A stretch of 64,000 bases of DNA from Flavobacterium hankyongi (GTDB taxonomy: Bacteria; Bacteroidota; Bacteroidia; Flavobacteriales; Flavobacteriaceae), in NCBI RefSeq assembly GCF_036840915.1, contig NZ_CP085725.1:496001-560000 (forward strand). The letters are read 5' to 3'. Numbering within the stretch: position 1 is the stretch's first letter; every line of letters begins with the position of its first letter. A program made the position numbers and the translations under genes. Shown here piece after piece: positions 16,541 through 25,528 of this stretch. Below the pieces are notes generated by a model. That model saw nothing but the letters and a program-made list of their open reading frames with translations, made no database searches and was not told where the DNA came from.

Positions 16541-17332
16541 ATGTCAGAAAATTTAGTAGTGCCTACAATGGCCGAAATGTTAGCTCAAGGCAAACAACCA
16601 GAAGTGTTATTTTGGGTAGGATGTTCTGGAAGTTTTGATGATAGAGCAAAAAAAATAACTAAAGCTTTTGTACGTATTTTAAATAAAGCCAATGTCGAAT
16701 TTGCAGTATTAGGAACTGAAGAAGGTTGTACTGGTGATCCTGCAAAAAGAGCTGGAAACGAATTTTTATTCCAAATGCAGGCTTTCATGAACATTGAGGT
16801 GTTGAAGGCTTATGAAACAAAAAAAATTGTAACAGCTTGTCCTCATTGTTTTAATACTTTAAAAAATGAATATCCTGAGTTAGGAGGAAACTTTGAAGTA
16901 GTGCATCATACTCAATTCTTAAAAGAATTGTTGGATGCTGGCAGACTTACAATTGAAGGGGGTCAGTTTAAAGGGAAAAAAATCACATTCCATGACCCTT
17001 GTTACTTAGGTCGTGCTAATAAAATATACGAAGCACCTCGTGAACTTATTCAAAAGTTAGATGCTGAATTAGTAGAAATGAAGCGTTCAAAAGCAAACGG
17101 ATTATGTTGTGGAGCTGGAGGAGCGCAAATGTTTAAAGAACCTGAAAATGGTGATAAGGATATTAATGTAGAGAGAACCGAAGATGCTTTAGAGACAAAT
17201 GCTGAAATTATTGCAGCTGGTTGTCCTTTCTGTAATACAATGTTAACAGATGGAACAAAAGCAAAACATCGCGAGCATGATGTAAAAGTTCTTGATGTTG
17301 CTGAGTTAATTGCAAACGCACAAGATTTATAA
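16541..17332 (+). CDS. (Fe-S)-binding protein with two CCG domains (GlcF/HdrB-like)
   Basis: This 263-residue soluble protein has two cysteine-rich CCG-type domains. The first has VGCSGSFDDRAKK and TACPHCFNTLKNEYPEL. The second has FHDPCYLGRANKIYEAPREL and GLCCGAGGAQMF followed by AGCPFCNTML. CCG domains of HdrB, GlpC and GlcF hold non-cubane Fe-S clusters or zinc and handle electron transfer. It is the natural partner of the membrane Fe-S protein at 14630. It is 8 bases upstream of the PAP2 gene. Confidence 0.88.
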   Translation: MSENLVVPTMAEMLAQGKQPEVLFWVGCSGSFDDRAKKITKAFVRILNKANVEFAVLGTEEGCTGDPAKRAGNEFLFQMQAFMNIEVLKAYETKKIVTACPHCFNTLKNEYPELGGNFEVVHHTQFLKELLDAGRLTIEGGQFKGKKITFHDPCYLGRANKIYEAPRELIQKLDAELVEMKRSKANGLCCGAGGAQMFKEPENGDKDINVERTEDALETNAEIIAAGCPFCNTMLTDGTKAKHREHDVKVLDVAELIANAQDL

Positions 17333-17340
17333 TTAAAAGA

Positions 17341-18105
17341 ATGAAAAAGAAAGAAATATTATCAGTTTTTTTATTGTTTATGTTCCTTTCTTTATTTTCT
17401 CAAGAAAATGAAATTGTTGTTAAACAAGATTCTGTTTCTTTAGAAAAAAGTAAAATTAATTATAAGCAATTCATTATTCCTTCGGCTCTAGTAATTTATG
17501 GGGTTGTTGGTTTAGAAAGTCATCAGCTTTTAGATCTTAATACTGAAGTAAGGGAAGAAATAAGAGAACACATCGATAAAAAACTAACCATTGATGATTT
17601 TTCACAATATGCGCCATTAGTTTCTATTTATGCACTCGATGGATTAGGAATAAAAAGTAAGCATAGCTTTAAAGACAAAGCTATTATAACGGCTACGTCA
17701 TATTTAATTATGGGAGCTGTTGTAAATACTTTAAAAAGTACCACTGTTTCTGAAAGACCAGATAGAACGTCAAATAATTCTTTTCCTTCGGGACATACTG
17801 CTACAGCATTTATGGGTGCCGAATTATTGCATCAAGAATATAAAGACAAATCACTTTGGTATAGTTTATCAGGGTATGCAGTAGCATCGGCTACTGGTTT
17901 TTTTAGAATGTACAACAATAGACATTGGTTTAGTGATGTTGCGGCCGGTGCAGGAATAGGGATGTTGAGTACAAAAATTGCTTATTTTCTCTATCCATAT
18001 ATAAATAAATTGTTTTTCAAGGAAAATTTGACAAAAACAAAAATATCATTACTTCCTTATTATGGTAATAAAGAAGTTGGATTTGGATTAGTTTCAAAAT
18101 TTTAA
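17341..18105 (+). CDS. PAP2 family lipid phosphatase
   Basis: This protein of 254 residues starts with a signal peptide or first helix (KKKEILSVFLLFMFLSLFSQ). It has the PAP2 phosphatase signature: TTVSERPDR near residue 138, NSFPSGHTATAFMGAE near residue 145, and RMYNNRHWFSDVAAGAGIGM near residue 190. These three blocks form the active site that removes phosphate from isoprenyl or phosphatidyl lipids. The catalytic face is expected to be periplasmic. It lies in a tight run with the Fe-S gene (8 bases) and the following gene (10 bases). The substrate could be undecaprenyl diphosphate or a lipid A phosphate, but sequence does not decide. Confidence 0.85.
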   Translation: MKKKEILSVFLLFMFLSLFSQENEIVVKQDSVSLEKSKINYKQFIIPSALVIYGVVGLESHQLLDLNTEVREEIREHIDKKLTIDDFSQYAPLVSIYALDGLGIKSKHSFKDKAIITATSYLIMGAVVNTLKSTTVSERPDRTSNNSFPSGHTATAFMGAELLHQEYKDKSLWYSLSGYAVASATGFFRMYNNRHWFSDVAAGAGIGMLSTKIAYFLYPYINKLFFKENLTKTKISLLPYYGNKEVGFGLVSKF

Positions 18106-18115
18106 AAATATAATT

Positions 18116-18598
18116 ATGTATCTTCCTTTTGAAGAATTGCCAATAGAATCAAGAATTTGGATTTATCAGTCCAATAGAAAATTCACGGATGAAGAAATGA
18201 CTGAAATTGAATCTTTGGTTAAAGATTTCGTCGAAAATTGGTCAGCTCATGGAGCAAGTTTAGAAGCTTCATTTATAACAAAATACAATAGATTTATTGT
18301 TTTGGCAGTAAATCAAGAAGTACAAGCTGCTACAGGTTGTTCAATAGATTCATCAGTTTCGTTTATCCAAGAATTAGAGAAAAAATACGAAGTAGATTTA
18401 TTGGATAAAATGAATGTTACTTTTAAAAATGGTGAATTTATTGCTCATAAATCTTTAATTGATTTCAAAAAAATGGCTAAAGAAAAGGCTGTTTCAGGAA
18501 CAACAATTGTTTTCAATAATTTGGTAAACACTATTCAAGAGTTTAACGAAGCTTGGGAAGTGCCCGCAGAGGATAGCTGGCATAGTCGTTTCTTTTAA
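18116..18598 (+). CDS. conserved bacteroidotal protein, unknown function (not an ABC ATPase)
   Basis: This soluble 160-residue protein starts MYLPFEELPIESRIWIYQSN and ends in DSWHSRFF. It has a Cys in QAATGCSIDSSVSFIQELE. Homologues are widespread in Bacteroidota and are often labelled ABC transporter ATPase, but no Walker A, Walker B or signature motif is present, so that label has no support. The compact alpha/beta look and the G-C-S-I-D-S-S segment are its only recognisable landmarks. It is in close series with PAP2 (10 bases) and the GH3 fusion (9 bases). Confidence 0.75.
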   Translation: MYLPFEELPIESRIWIYQSNRKFTDEEMTEIESLVKDFVENWSAHGASLEASFITKYNRFIVLAVNQEVQAATGCSIDSSVSFIQELEKKYEVDLLDKMNVTFKNGEFIAHKSLIDFKKMAKEKAVSGTTIVFNNLVNTIQEFNEAWEVPAEDSWHSRFF

Positions 18599-18607
18599 AA
18601 AAATATA

Positions 18608-21600
18608 ATGAAAAATCTCGGAATAAATATTTCTCTCCTTTTATGTATAATTGCCTTTACAGTAAATTGTTCTGTAAAGAAAAAACTCCCTGTAAAAGGC
18701 GATGATGTTGCTATTGCCGAAAATCCAAATATCGAAAAATTTAAAGATCCTTCATTAGAAGGATTTAATTTGTTTGAAGATTCTCCAGCTGAGAAAAAAT
18801 GGGTAGATAGTGTTTATTCAACATTATCTTTCGAAGAAAAAATAGGTCAATTATTCATGGTGGCGGCTTATTCTAACAAGGATACTGTACATTTTAATGC
18901 TATTGAAAAACTTGTTAAAAATTATAAAATAGGAGGACTAATTTTCTTCCAAGGAGGCCCTGTACGTCAAGCAAGATTAACCAATAGATTTCAGTCTAAA
19001 TCTAAAATACCAATGTTTATTGGTAATGATGCCGAGTGGGGATTGAGCATGCGTTTAGATTCAACGTATAAATATCCTTGGAACATGACACTTGGTGCCG
19101 TTCAGGATATGAAATTAATTGAAGAATTAGGAGGTCAAATGGCTAAAGAAGCTAAACGTCTCGGACTTCAGTTTAATTTTGCACCAGTTTTAGACATCAA
19201 TACAAACCCAAATAATCCTATCATTGGAAATCGATCTTTTGGAGAAAACAAGGAAGAAGTGGCTAAAAGAGCTGTTGCTCTAATGAAAGGAATTCAAAAT
19301 GAAGGGGTTTTTGCAACAGGTAAACATTTTCCTGGTCATGGTGATACCGAAACTGATTCACATCATACACTCCCTATAGTAAACTTTTCAGAAGAACGAA
19401 TAAATGAAGTTGAGTTTTATCCCTACAAAAAGATGTTTCATTTAGGATTAGCTTCCGTTATGGTTGCTCATTTAAATGTGCCAAGTTTGGAACCTCGTGA
19501 GAATTACCCAACATCTATTTCATACCATGTTGTAAATGACATACTTAAAGAACAACTAAAGTTTAAAGGATTAATTTTTACAGATGCACTGAATATGAAA
19601 GGAGCCAGTAGTTTTAAAAAACCTGGAGATATAGATTTTGAAGCTTTTATGGCTGGTAATGATATTTTGCTTTTTGCAGAAGATGTTCCTAAAGCGGTAG
19701 AAAAATTCAAACAAGCTTATACAGATTCAATTCCAAAAATTACAGATGAAAGGATTGAATTTTCAGTGAAGAAGATTTTAAAATATAAGTATAAGGCAGG
19801 TTTAAACAATTACAAGCCAATTCAAATAGATGGATTATATAGCGAAATTAACAAACCAGAAAGTACATCATTACAATACAAATTGTATGAAAATGCAATA
19901 ACTGTCATTAAAAATAATGATGAAATACTTCCAATTAAAGATTTGACAAAATCTAAATTGGCTTATGTCAAAATAGGTGATGATAATAATACAGCATTTT
20001 TATCTACCTTAAAAAAATATGCTGAAGTAACGGAAGTCTCTCATAAAAATGTAGACAGTTTAAATCAGGAGTTGAAGAAATATGACAAAGTAATTATCGG
20101 TTATCATGTTTCTGATAAATCTTGGTGGAAGAAACATGAATTTACATCCAAAGAGCTTGAATTAGTTAACAAAGTGGCAGAGCATAATGATGTGATTTTA
20201 GATGTTTTTTCTAAACCTTATGTACTTTTACCAATTAAAGATTTTGACAAGTTTGAAAGTATAATTGTTTCGTATCAAAATGGAGATATCCCTCAGGAAA
20301 TTTCAGCTGAAATAATTTTTGGTACTGTTCAGGCTAAAGGAAAATTACCAGTTTCTATTAATGAAGATTTTAAAGTAGGCGATGGATTGTCTACTGATTT
20401 AATTAATAGATTAGGTTTTACTAACCCAGAGAGTGTTGGAATGGACTCAAAAATCTTGTCTAAAATTGATGGAATTGTAAAGAAGGCCATAGATGGAGGA
20501 ATGACACCAGGAGCACAAGTTTTAGTGGCTAGAAAAGGTAAAGTTATTTATCAAAAATCTTTTGGATATCACACTTATAGGAAGGATGTGAAGGTGAAAA
20601 ACTCAGATATTTATGATATTGCTTCATTATCAAAAATTGTTGGAACTTTGCCAAATGTAATGCTGGATTACGATCATGGAAAGATAAGTCTAGATACTCA
20701 TTTAGGACAAATGGTCCACAAGGCTAAAGGAACAAATAAAGATTCTATTACTTTTAAAGATTTACTTTCACATTACGCTCGTTTGCAAGCTTGGGAACCT
20801 TTTTATAAAAGTACTTTAGATTCAGTAACTAAGCTTCCACTTAAAAAATATTATAAAAAAACAAGTGTAAAACCTTTTACTACACAAGTTGCAGAGAATT
20901 TATACATCACAAATGCCTATAATGATACTATCATTAGTAAAATAATGAAAAGTAAGCTGTTGCCTAAAAAAGAATACAAATACAGTGACTTTACATTCAT
21001 TTTGCTTAAAGAATATTTAGAAACACACCATAAAAAAGGATTGGATGTTTTGGCTAATGAAAATTTCTTTTCAAAGTTAGGAATGAGTAGTACAATGTAC
21101 AATCCGTTAAGAAAGTTTTCCGAAGATGTAATTCCACCAACAGAAAAAGACAAATATTTTAGACATCAGGAAGTTCATGGTTATGTACATGATATGGCTG
21201 CAGCAATGCAAGGTGGAGTTGCGGGACATGCTGGTGTTTTTTCTAATAGTATAGATATTGCCAAAATAATGCAAATGTATTTGCAAAAAGGCAATTATGG
21301 AGGAATTCAGTACTTTTCTGAAAAAACATTAGATGATTTTAATACATGCTATTTCTGTGCTGAAGGTAATAGAAGAGGTTTAGGTTTTGATAAACCACAA
21401 TTAGCTGGGACTTCAGGGCCAACATGTGGTTGTGCTTCTATAACTAGTTTTGGACATACAGGTTTTACTGGAACGATGACTTGGGCAGATCCTGAAACAG
21501 AAATTATATACGTTTTTCTGTCTAATAGAACTTATCCTGATGGTAATGCTCCAAACAAACTTTCTAAGGAAAATATACGTGAGGATATTCAAAAAGTTAT

Positions 21601-21622
21601 CTACGAAGCAATTATCAAATAA
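18608..21622 (+). CDS. GH3 beta-N-acetylglucosaminidase fused to a serine beta-lactamase-like hydrolase
   Basis: This 1004-residue envelope protein has an N-terminal hydrophobic segment ending in VNC, so it is probably a lipoprotein. Residues 65-400 form a GH3 domain of NagZ type, with KHFPGHGDTETDSHH (239-253, His/Asp dyad) and FTDALNMKGAS with nucleophile Asp326. A GH3 C-terminal-like alpha/beta domain follows (about 400-600). Residues 615-1004 are a class C beta-lactamase/DD-peptidase-like domain with the S-x-x-K motif SLSK at 673-676 and GHTGFTGT near the end. The fusion suggests one protein that removes N-acetylglucosamine and trims peptides in peptidoglycan turnover. It fits its neighbours, the amidase and PAP2 genes. 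bshA follows 59 bases downstream. Confidence 0.9.
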   Translation: MKNLGINISLLLCIIAFTVNCSVKKKLPVKGDDVAIAENPNIEKFKDPSLEGFNLFEDSPAEKKWVDSVYSTLSFEEKIGQLFMVAAYSNKDTVHFNAIEKLVKNYKIGGLIFFQGGPVRQARLTNRFQSKSKIPMFIGNDAEWGLSMRLDSTYKYPWNMTLGAVQDMKLIEELGGQMAKEAKRLGLQFNFAPVLDINTNPNNPIIGNRSFGENKEEVAKRAVALMKGIQNEGVFATGKHFPGHGDTETDSHHTLPIVNFSEERINEVEFYPYKKMFHLGLASVMVAHLNVPSLEPRENYPTSISYHVVNDILKEQLKFKGLIFTDALNMKGASSFKKPGDIDFEAFMAGNDILLFAEDVPKAVEKFKQAYTDSIPKITDERIEFSVKKILKYKYKAGLNNYKPIQIDGLYSEINKPESTSLQYKLYENAITVIKNNDEILPIKDLTKSKLAYVKIGDDNNTAFLSTLKKYAEVTEVSHKNVDSLNQELKKYDKVIIGYHVSDKSWWKKHEFTSKELELVNKVAEHNDVILDVFSKPYVLLPIKDFDKFESIIVSYQNGDIPQEISAEIIFGTVQAKGKLPVSINEDFKVGDGLSTDLINRLGFTNPESVGMDSKILSKIDGIVKKAIDGGMTPGAQVLVARKGKVIYQKSFGYHTYRKDVKVKNSDIYDIASLSKIVGTLPNVMLDYDHGKISLDTHLGQMVHKAKGTNKDSITFKDLLSHYARLQAWEPFYKSTLDSVTKLPLKKYYKKTSVKPFTTQVAENLYITNAYNDTIISKIMKSKLLPKKEYKYSDFTFILLKEYLETHHKKGLDVLANENFFSKLGMSSTMYNPLRKFSEDVIPPTEKDKYFRHQEVHGYVHDMAAAMQGGVAGHAGVFSNSIDIAKIMQMYLQKGNYGGIQYFSEKTLDDFNTCYFCAEGNRRGLGFDKPQLAGTSGPTCGCASITSFGHTGFTGTMTWADPETEIIYVFLSNRTYPDGNAPNKLSKENIREDIQKVIYEAIIK

Positions 21623-21681
21623 TAGTTAATTTTGTCTAAAAGTGACTGCTAATATCATCTGTTTTTAAGTATTTTAGTAGT

Positions 21682-22830
21682 ATGAAAATAGCCATTGTTT
21701 GTTATCCAACTTTTGGGGGTAGTGGTGTGGTAGCCACAGAGTTAGGCCTTGAATTAGCCCGAAGAGGACACGAAATTCACTTTATTACATATCGTCAGCC
21801 AGTACGTTTAGCACTTCTTAATCCAAATGTACATTATCACGAGGTAAATGTTCCTGAGTATCCTTTATTTCATTATCAACCGTATGAATTAGCATTGTCA
21901 AGTAAATTAGTTGATATGGTTAAATTGCACAAGATTGATTTACTTCATGTGCATTATGCTATTCCTCATGCTTATGCAGGTTATATGGCAAAACAAATGT
22001 TAAAAGACGAAGGAATAAAAATTCCTATGGTAACTACGCTACATGGAACCGATATTACTTTAGTAGGAAATCATCCTTTTTATAAACCTGCTGTTACCTT
22101 TAGTATCAATAAATCTGACATAGTGACTTCGGTATCACAAAGTTTAAAAGATGATACGCTTAGATTATTTAATATTAAAAATGAAATACAGGTAATACCT
22201 AATTTTATTGAATTAGACAATAGAATAGAAGATAATATACATTGCAAAAGATCTGTAATGGCAAGACCTGAAGAGAAAATTATTACACATATTAGTAATT
22301 TCAGAAAGGTGAAAAATATTCCTGATGTTGTTAAGGTGTTTTATAAAATTCAACAAAAAGCACCTGCTAAATTGATGATGGTAGGTGATGGACCAGAAAA
22401 GATAAAAGCAGAGGAATTGTGTGAGGAATTAGGAATTACTGACAAAGTAATTTTCTTTGGTAACAGTACAGAAGTAAATCAAATATTAAGTTACTCAGAT
22501 TTATTTTTATTACCATCAGAAACTGAAAGTTTTGGTTTGGCCGCTCTTGAAGCCATGGCTTGTAGTGTACCAGTAATTTCTAGTAATTCAGGAGGTTTGC
22601 CAGAAGTTAATTTCCACGGTATTTCAGGTTATCTAAGTAATGTTGGAGATGTAGACGATATGGCTAAAAATGCTTTAAAAATACTTTCTGATGAAAAAGA
22701 ACTTCAAAAGTTTAAAGACAATGCCTTTGAAACGGCCAAACAATTCTCAATAGAAAAAATTGTTCCTATTTATGAAGAACTCTATTCTAAAGTAGTAAAA
22801 AAACAAAATAAAAAACACCTTAAAAGTTAA
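21682..22830 (+). CDS. bshA: N-acetyl-alpha-D-glucosaminyl L-malate synthase BshA
   Basis: This 382-residue cytoplasmic GT4-family glycosyltransferase catalyses the first step of bacillithiol synthesis, joining GlcNAc from UDP-GlcNAc to L-malate. Strong marks are the N-terminus IAIVCYPTFGGSGVVATELG, HVHYAIPHAYAGYMAKQ, TTLHGTDITLVGNHPFYKP and the C-terminal donor-binding ESFGLAALEAMACSVPVI. The length matches the family. The other bacillithiol genes (bshB, bshC) are not in the window. A strong terminator follows at once. Confidence 0.95.
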   Translation: MKIAIVCYPTFGGSGVVATELGLELARRGHEIHFITYRQPVRLALLNPNVHYHEVNVPEYPLFHYQPYELALSSKLVDMVKLHKIDLLHVHYAIPHAYAGYMAKQMLKDEGIKIPMVTTLHGTDITLVGNHPFYKPAVTFSINKSDIVTSVSQSLKDDTLRLFNIKNEIQVIPNFIELDNRIEDNIHCKRSVMARPEEKIITHISNFRKVKNIPDVVKVFYKIQQKAPAKLMMVGDGPEKIKAEELCEELGITDKVIFFGNSTEVNQILSYSDLFLLPSETESFGLAALEAMACSVPVISSNSGGLPEVNFHGISGYLSNVGDVDDMAKNALKILSDEKELQKFKDNAFETAKQFSIEKIVPIYEELYSKVVKKQNKKHLKS

Positions 22831-22841
22831 GGTGTTTTTTA
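22811..22841. terminator. terminator after bshA (bidirectional)
   Basis: AAAACACCTTAA and TTAAGGTGTTTT pair around AAG, with T or A runs on both sides, between bshA and the convergent outer-membrane protein gene. Confidence 0.9.
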
Positions 22842-22860
22842 TTTTTAAACTTATTTATTA

Positions 22861-23415
22861 TTAGAAACGATATCTAGCACTGATTCCAAAATCAGGTCCA
22901 AAGTTGCCATCTCTTAAGTCTCCATAATCATCACTAATGTAAATTTCAGGTCTAAAATCAAATGATAATTGTAAAGGGAAATCAAAATTATATTCAATTC
23001 CTATATCACCAGCAAGAACAAAGAAAGCTCCTGAATCACCTTTGTAGTTATATCTACCATCGTTGTAATCTTTAGAACTCCAAATACCAACTCCTGCTCC
23101 AGGACCAGCATACCATTTAAAGCCATTATCAATATTCCAAACCCATTGATATAAACCAACTAATTTTGTAGAACTAGATTTATATCTATAACCATAGTTA
23201 TATCCAGCATAATAATAATCATGATTAAAATCATTATTTCTAATTCCTAAATCTAACTCAAGGCGATTTGACTTTCCTAAATATCTTTGGTAGGAAACTT
23301 CTCCTCCAAATCCATCATTATCACCTAATCGAATACCAATAGCATTTTTTTCCTGAGCTTGAGAGTTAAATGCTAACCCTAAAATCATAAAAGCCGATAA
23401 AAATATTTTTCTCAT
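22861..23415 (-). CDS. outer-membrane beta-barrel protein (opacity-like, small porin family)
   Basis: This 184-residue protein begins with a clear Sec signal peptide (RKIFLSAFMILGLAFNSQAQ). The mature part has alternating hydrophobic and polar strands, many aromatic residues and a C-terminus ending in GISARYRF with a final Phe, which is typical of small 8-stranded outer-membrane barrels. The segment VWNIDNGFKWYAGPGAGVGI is one strand-turn-strand unit seen in such proteins. No enzymatic motif is seen. Short direct repeats GTTTAACGTTTAACG lie about 15 bases upstream of the gene (23430-23444) and may be regulatory. Confidence 0.75.
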   Translation of the reverse strand: MRKIFLSAFMILGLAFNSQAQEKNAIGIRLGDNDGFGGEVSYQRYLGKSNRLELDLGIRNNDFNHDYYYAGYNYGYRYKSSSTKLVGLYQWVWNIDNGFKWYAGPGAGVGIWSSKDYNDGRYNYKGDSGAFFVLAGDIGIEYNFDFPLQLSFDFRPEIYISDDYGDLRDGNFGPDFGISARYRF

Positions 23416-23490
23416 AGTTAAAAAATTTTGTTTAACGTTTAACGAGAATAAATATACAAATATTATATTGATTCATATTTTTTTTTGACT

Positions 23491-24306
23491 TTAAACTTGA
23501 ATCGAACTTATTAAATTCTCCATTTCAAATAGATTTTCTTCTTCATTTTCTAAATTTGAAATTGTACTTTCCTGATAATTAAATAATTTCCATCTTTTGT
23601 TGTTGTATTCCAGAGAAGTTAAATTTTCAATCCAATCTCCTGAATTTAAGTATAAAGTTTTTCCGAATTTATTTTCTACTTCTTTAATTTTTGGCTCATG
23701 AATATGTCCGCAAACTACATAATCGTAATTTTTATCAATAGCTAAATCAGTAGCAGTAGTTTCAAAATCGTTGATAAACTTTACCGCTTTTTTTACACTG
23801 GCTTTTATTTTTTTGGAAAATGAATAGGATTCTCTTCCCATTTTATGCAAGCACCAATTTATAAATCTATTGATTAGAATAAGGTAGTCGTAACCAAAAC
23901 CTCCAAGTTTAGCAATCCATTTAGAATGTTGTACAGAGGCATCAAATACATCTCCATGAAAAATCCATGTCTTTTTTCCGTCTAAGTCAAGTACTAATTT
24001 ATCTAATAGTGAAAAATTTCCCATGAATGTGTCACTAAACTTGCGAAGTGCTTCGTCATGATTTCCTGTAATATAATATACTTTTGTACCTTTAGAAGCC
24101 ATCGTGATTATTTTTTTTATGACTTGTAAATGCGATTTTGGAAAGTATGATTTTCTAAATTGCCAAATATCTATTATATCACCATTTAGGACTAAAGTTT
24201 TAGGCTTTATAGTAGATAAATAATTTGATAATTCCTTTGCGTGACAACCGTAAGTGCCTAAATGAATATCAGATATCACAACGAGTTCAACTTTTCTTTT
24301 TTTCAA
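23491..24306 (-). CDS. LpxH-like metallophosphoesterase (UDP-2,3-diacylglucosamine diphosphatase family)
   Basis: This 271-residue protein has the calcineurin-type motifs in order: ISDIHLG (metal site), LNGDIIDIWQF, ITGNHDEALRKF, IFHGDVFD and VCGHIHEPKI. This order and the spacing fit the LpxH-like group, which cleaves UDP-diacylglucosamine in lipid A synthesis at the inner face of the membrane. Whether this copy is the lipid A enzyme or a paralogue cannot be told from sequence. The frame opens with a TTG at 24306, as no ATG precedes the first motif. Confidence 0.8.
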   Translation of the reverse strand: MKKRKVELVVISDIHLGTYGCHAKELSNYLSTIKPKTLVLNGDIIDIWQFRKSYFPKSHLQVIKKIITMASKGTKVYYITGNHDEALRKFSDTFMGNFSLLDKLVLDLDGKKTWIFHGDVFDASVQHSKWIAKLGGFGYDYLILINRFINWCLHKMGRESYSFSKKIKASVKKAVKFINDFETTATDLAIDKNYDYVVCGHIHEPKIKEVENKFGKTLYLNSGDWIENLTSLEYNNKRWKLFNYQESTISNLENEEENLFEMENLISSIQV

Positions 24307-24436
24307 AATATAGATTCATTTGAAGTTTAACAAATAAAAAAAAATGATATTAACTAATTAGAAATTTATCGTTAAGAAATCAATGCTAATCTTTCAACTT
24401 TTCAATATTTAACTTTTAATCTTTCAACATTAATCT

Positions 24437-24444
24437 TACATTTG
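24437..24444 (+). promoter_or_regulatory. putative -7 box TACATTTG for aroC
   Basis: TACATTTG fits TAnnTTTG and ends 16 bases before the aroC ATG. Upstream, TAATCTTTCAAC occurs twice, 30 bases apart (24387 and 24417). Confidence 0.5.
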
Positions 24445-24460
24445 TTTCAAACTACTTAAA

Positions 24461-25528
24461 ATGGCAGGAAACAGTTTCGGAAACCTTTTTAAAATAACCA
24501 CTTTTGGTGAATCTCATGGAGAAGCTTTGGGCGGAATTATAGACGGTTGTCCTGCAGGAATCACAATAGATTTTGATGCAATTCAAAATGAAATGCAGCG
24601 TCGAAAACCCGGGCAATCTTCAATTGTAACACAACGTAAAGAAGAAGACGAAGTTCAATTTTTATCAGGCTTATTCGAAGGAAAAACTACAGGTACTCCA
24701 ATAGGTTTTATAATTCCTAATACAAATCAAAAGTCAGATGATTACTCGCATATAAAGGATACCTATCGTCCTAGTCACGCCGATTATGTTTATGAAAAGA
24801 AATACGGAATTCGTGATTATCGTGGTGGTGGACGTAGTTCTGCTCGTGAAACGGCGAGTAGAGTAGTTGCTGGAGCTGTTGCAAAACAAGTCATTCCAGA
24901 TATAAAAATTAATGCTTTTGTTTCTTCTGTTGGAGAAATATTTATGGATAAACCATATCAGGACTTAGATTTTTCAAAAATAGAATCAAATCCTGTGCGT
25001 TGTCCTGATGAAGTTTCAGCAGCAAAAATGGAAACTTATATTAAAGAAATAAAAAAACAAGGGGATACCGTTGGTGGTACAGTTACTTGTGTTATTCAAA
25101 ATGTACCAATTGGCCTTGGAGAACCAGTTTTTGATAAACTACATGCTGAATTGGGTAAAGCGATGCTTTCAATAAACGCAGTACACGGTTTTGAATATGG
25201 AGGAGGTTTTTGTAGTGCAAAAATTAAAGGAAGTGATCATAACGATTCATTTAATCCTGATGGTACTACTAAATCAAATCTTTCAGGAGGTATTCAAGGA
25301 GGTATAAGTAACGGAATGGATATTTATTTTAGAGTTGCTTTTAAACCTGTTGCTACGTTACTTCAAAAACAAGAAGTACTAACAAATAAAGGAGAAATTA
25401 TTGAACAACAAGGGAAAGGACGTCATGATCCTTGTGTTGTACCTCGCGCTGTTCCTATTGTTGAGGCAATGGCAGCTCTTGTTATTACAGATTATTTTTT
25501 ACTAAACAAAATCTATCAAACTAAATAA
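24461..25528 (+). CDS. aroC: chorismate synthase
   Basis: This 355-residue cytoplasmic FMN-dependent enzyme converts 5-enolpyruvylshikimate 3-phosphate to chorismate, the last step of the shikimate pathway. The family signatures are all present: [20 protein letters not shown] at the N-terminus, [20 protein letters not shown] around residue 127, and the C-terminal [20 protein letters not shown]. The length is normal. Its stop overlaps the ATG of the symporter gene by one base, so the two are translationally coupled. pabB, a chorismate-using gene, lies elsewhere in the window on the other strand. Confidence 0.98.
   Translation: MAGNSFGNLFKITTFGESHGEALGGIIDGCPAGITIDFDAIQNEMQRRKPGQSSIVTQRKEEDEVQFLSGLFEGKTTGTPIGFIIPNTNQKSDDYSHIKDTYRPSHADYVYEKKYGIRDYRGGGRSSARETASRVVAGAVAKQVIPDIKINAFVSSVGEIFMDKPYQDLDFSKIESNPVRCPDEVSAAKMETYIKEIKKQGDTVGGTVTCVIQNVPIGLGEPVFDKLHAELGKAMLSINAVHGFEYGGGFCSAKIKGSDHNDSFNPDGTTKSNLSGGIQGGISNGMDIYFRVAFKPVATLLQKQEVLTNKGEIIEQQGKGRHDPCVVPRAVPIVEAMAALVITDYFLLNKIYQTK

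Noticed and set aside
18116..18598. ABC transporter ATPase label
   Set aside because: No Walker A, Walker B or signature motif is present in the 160 residues.
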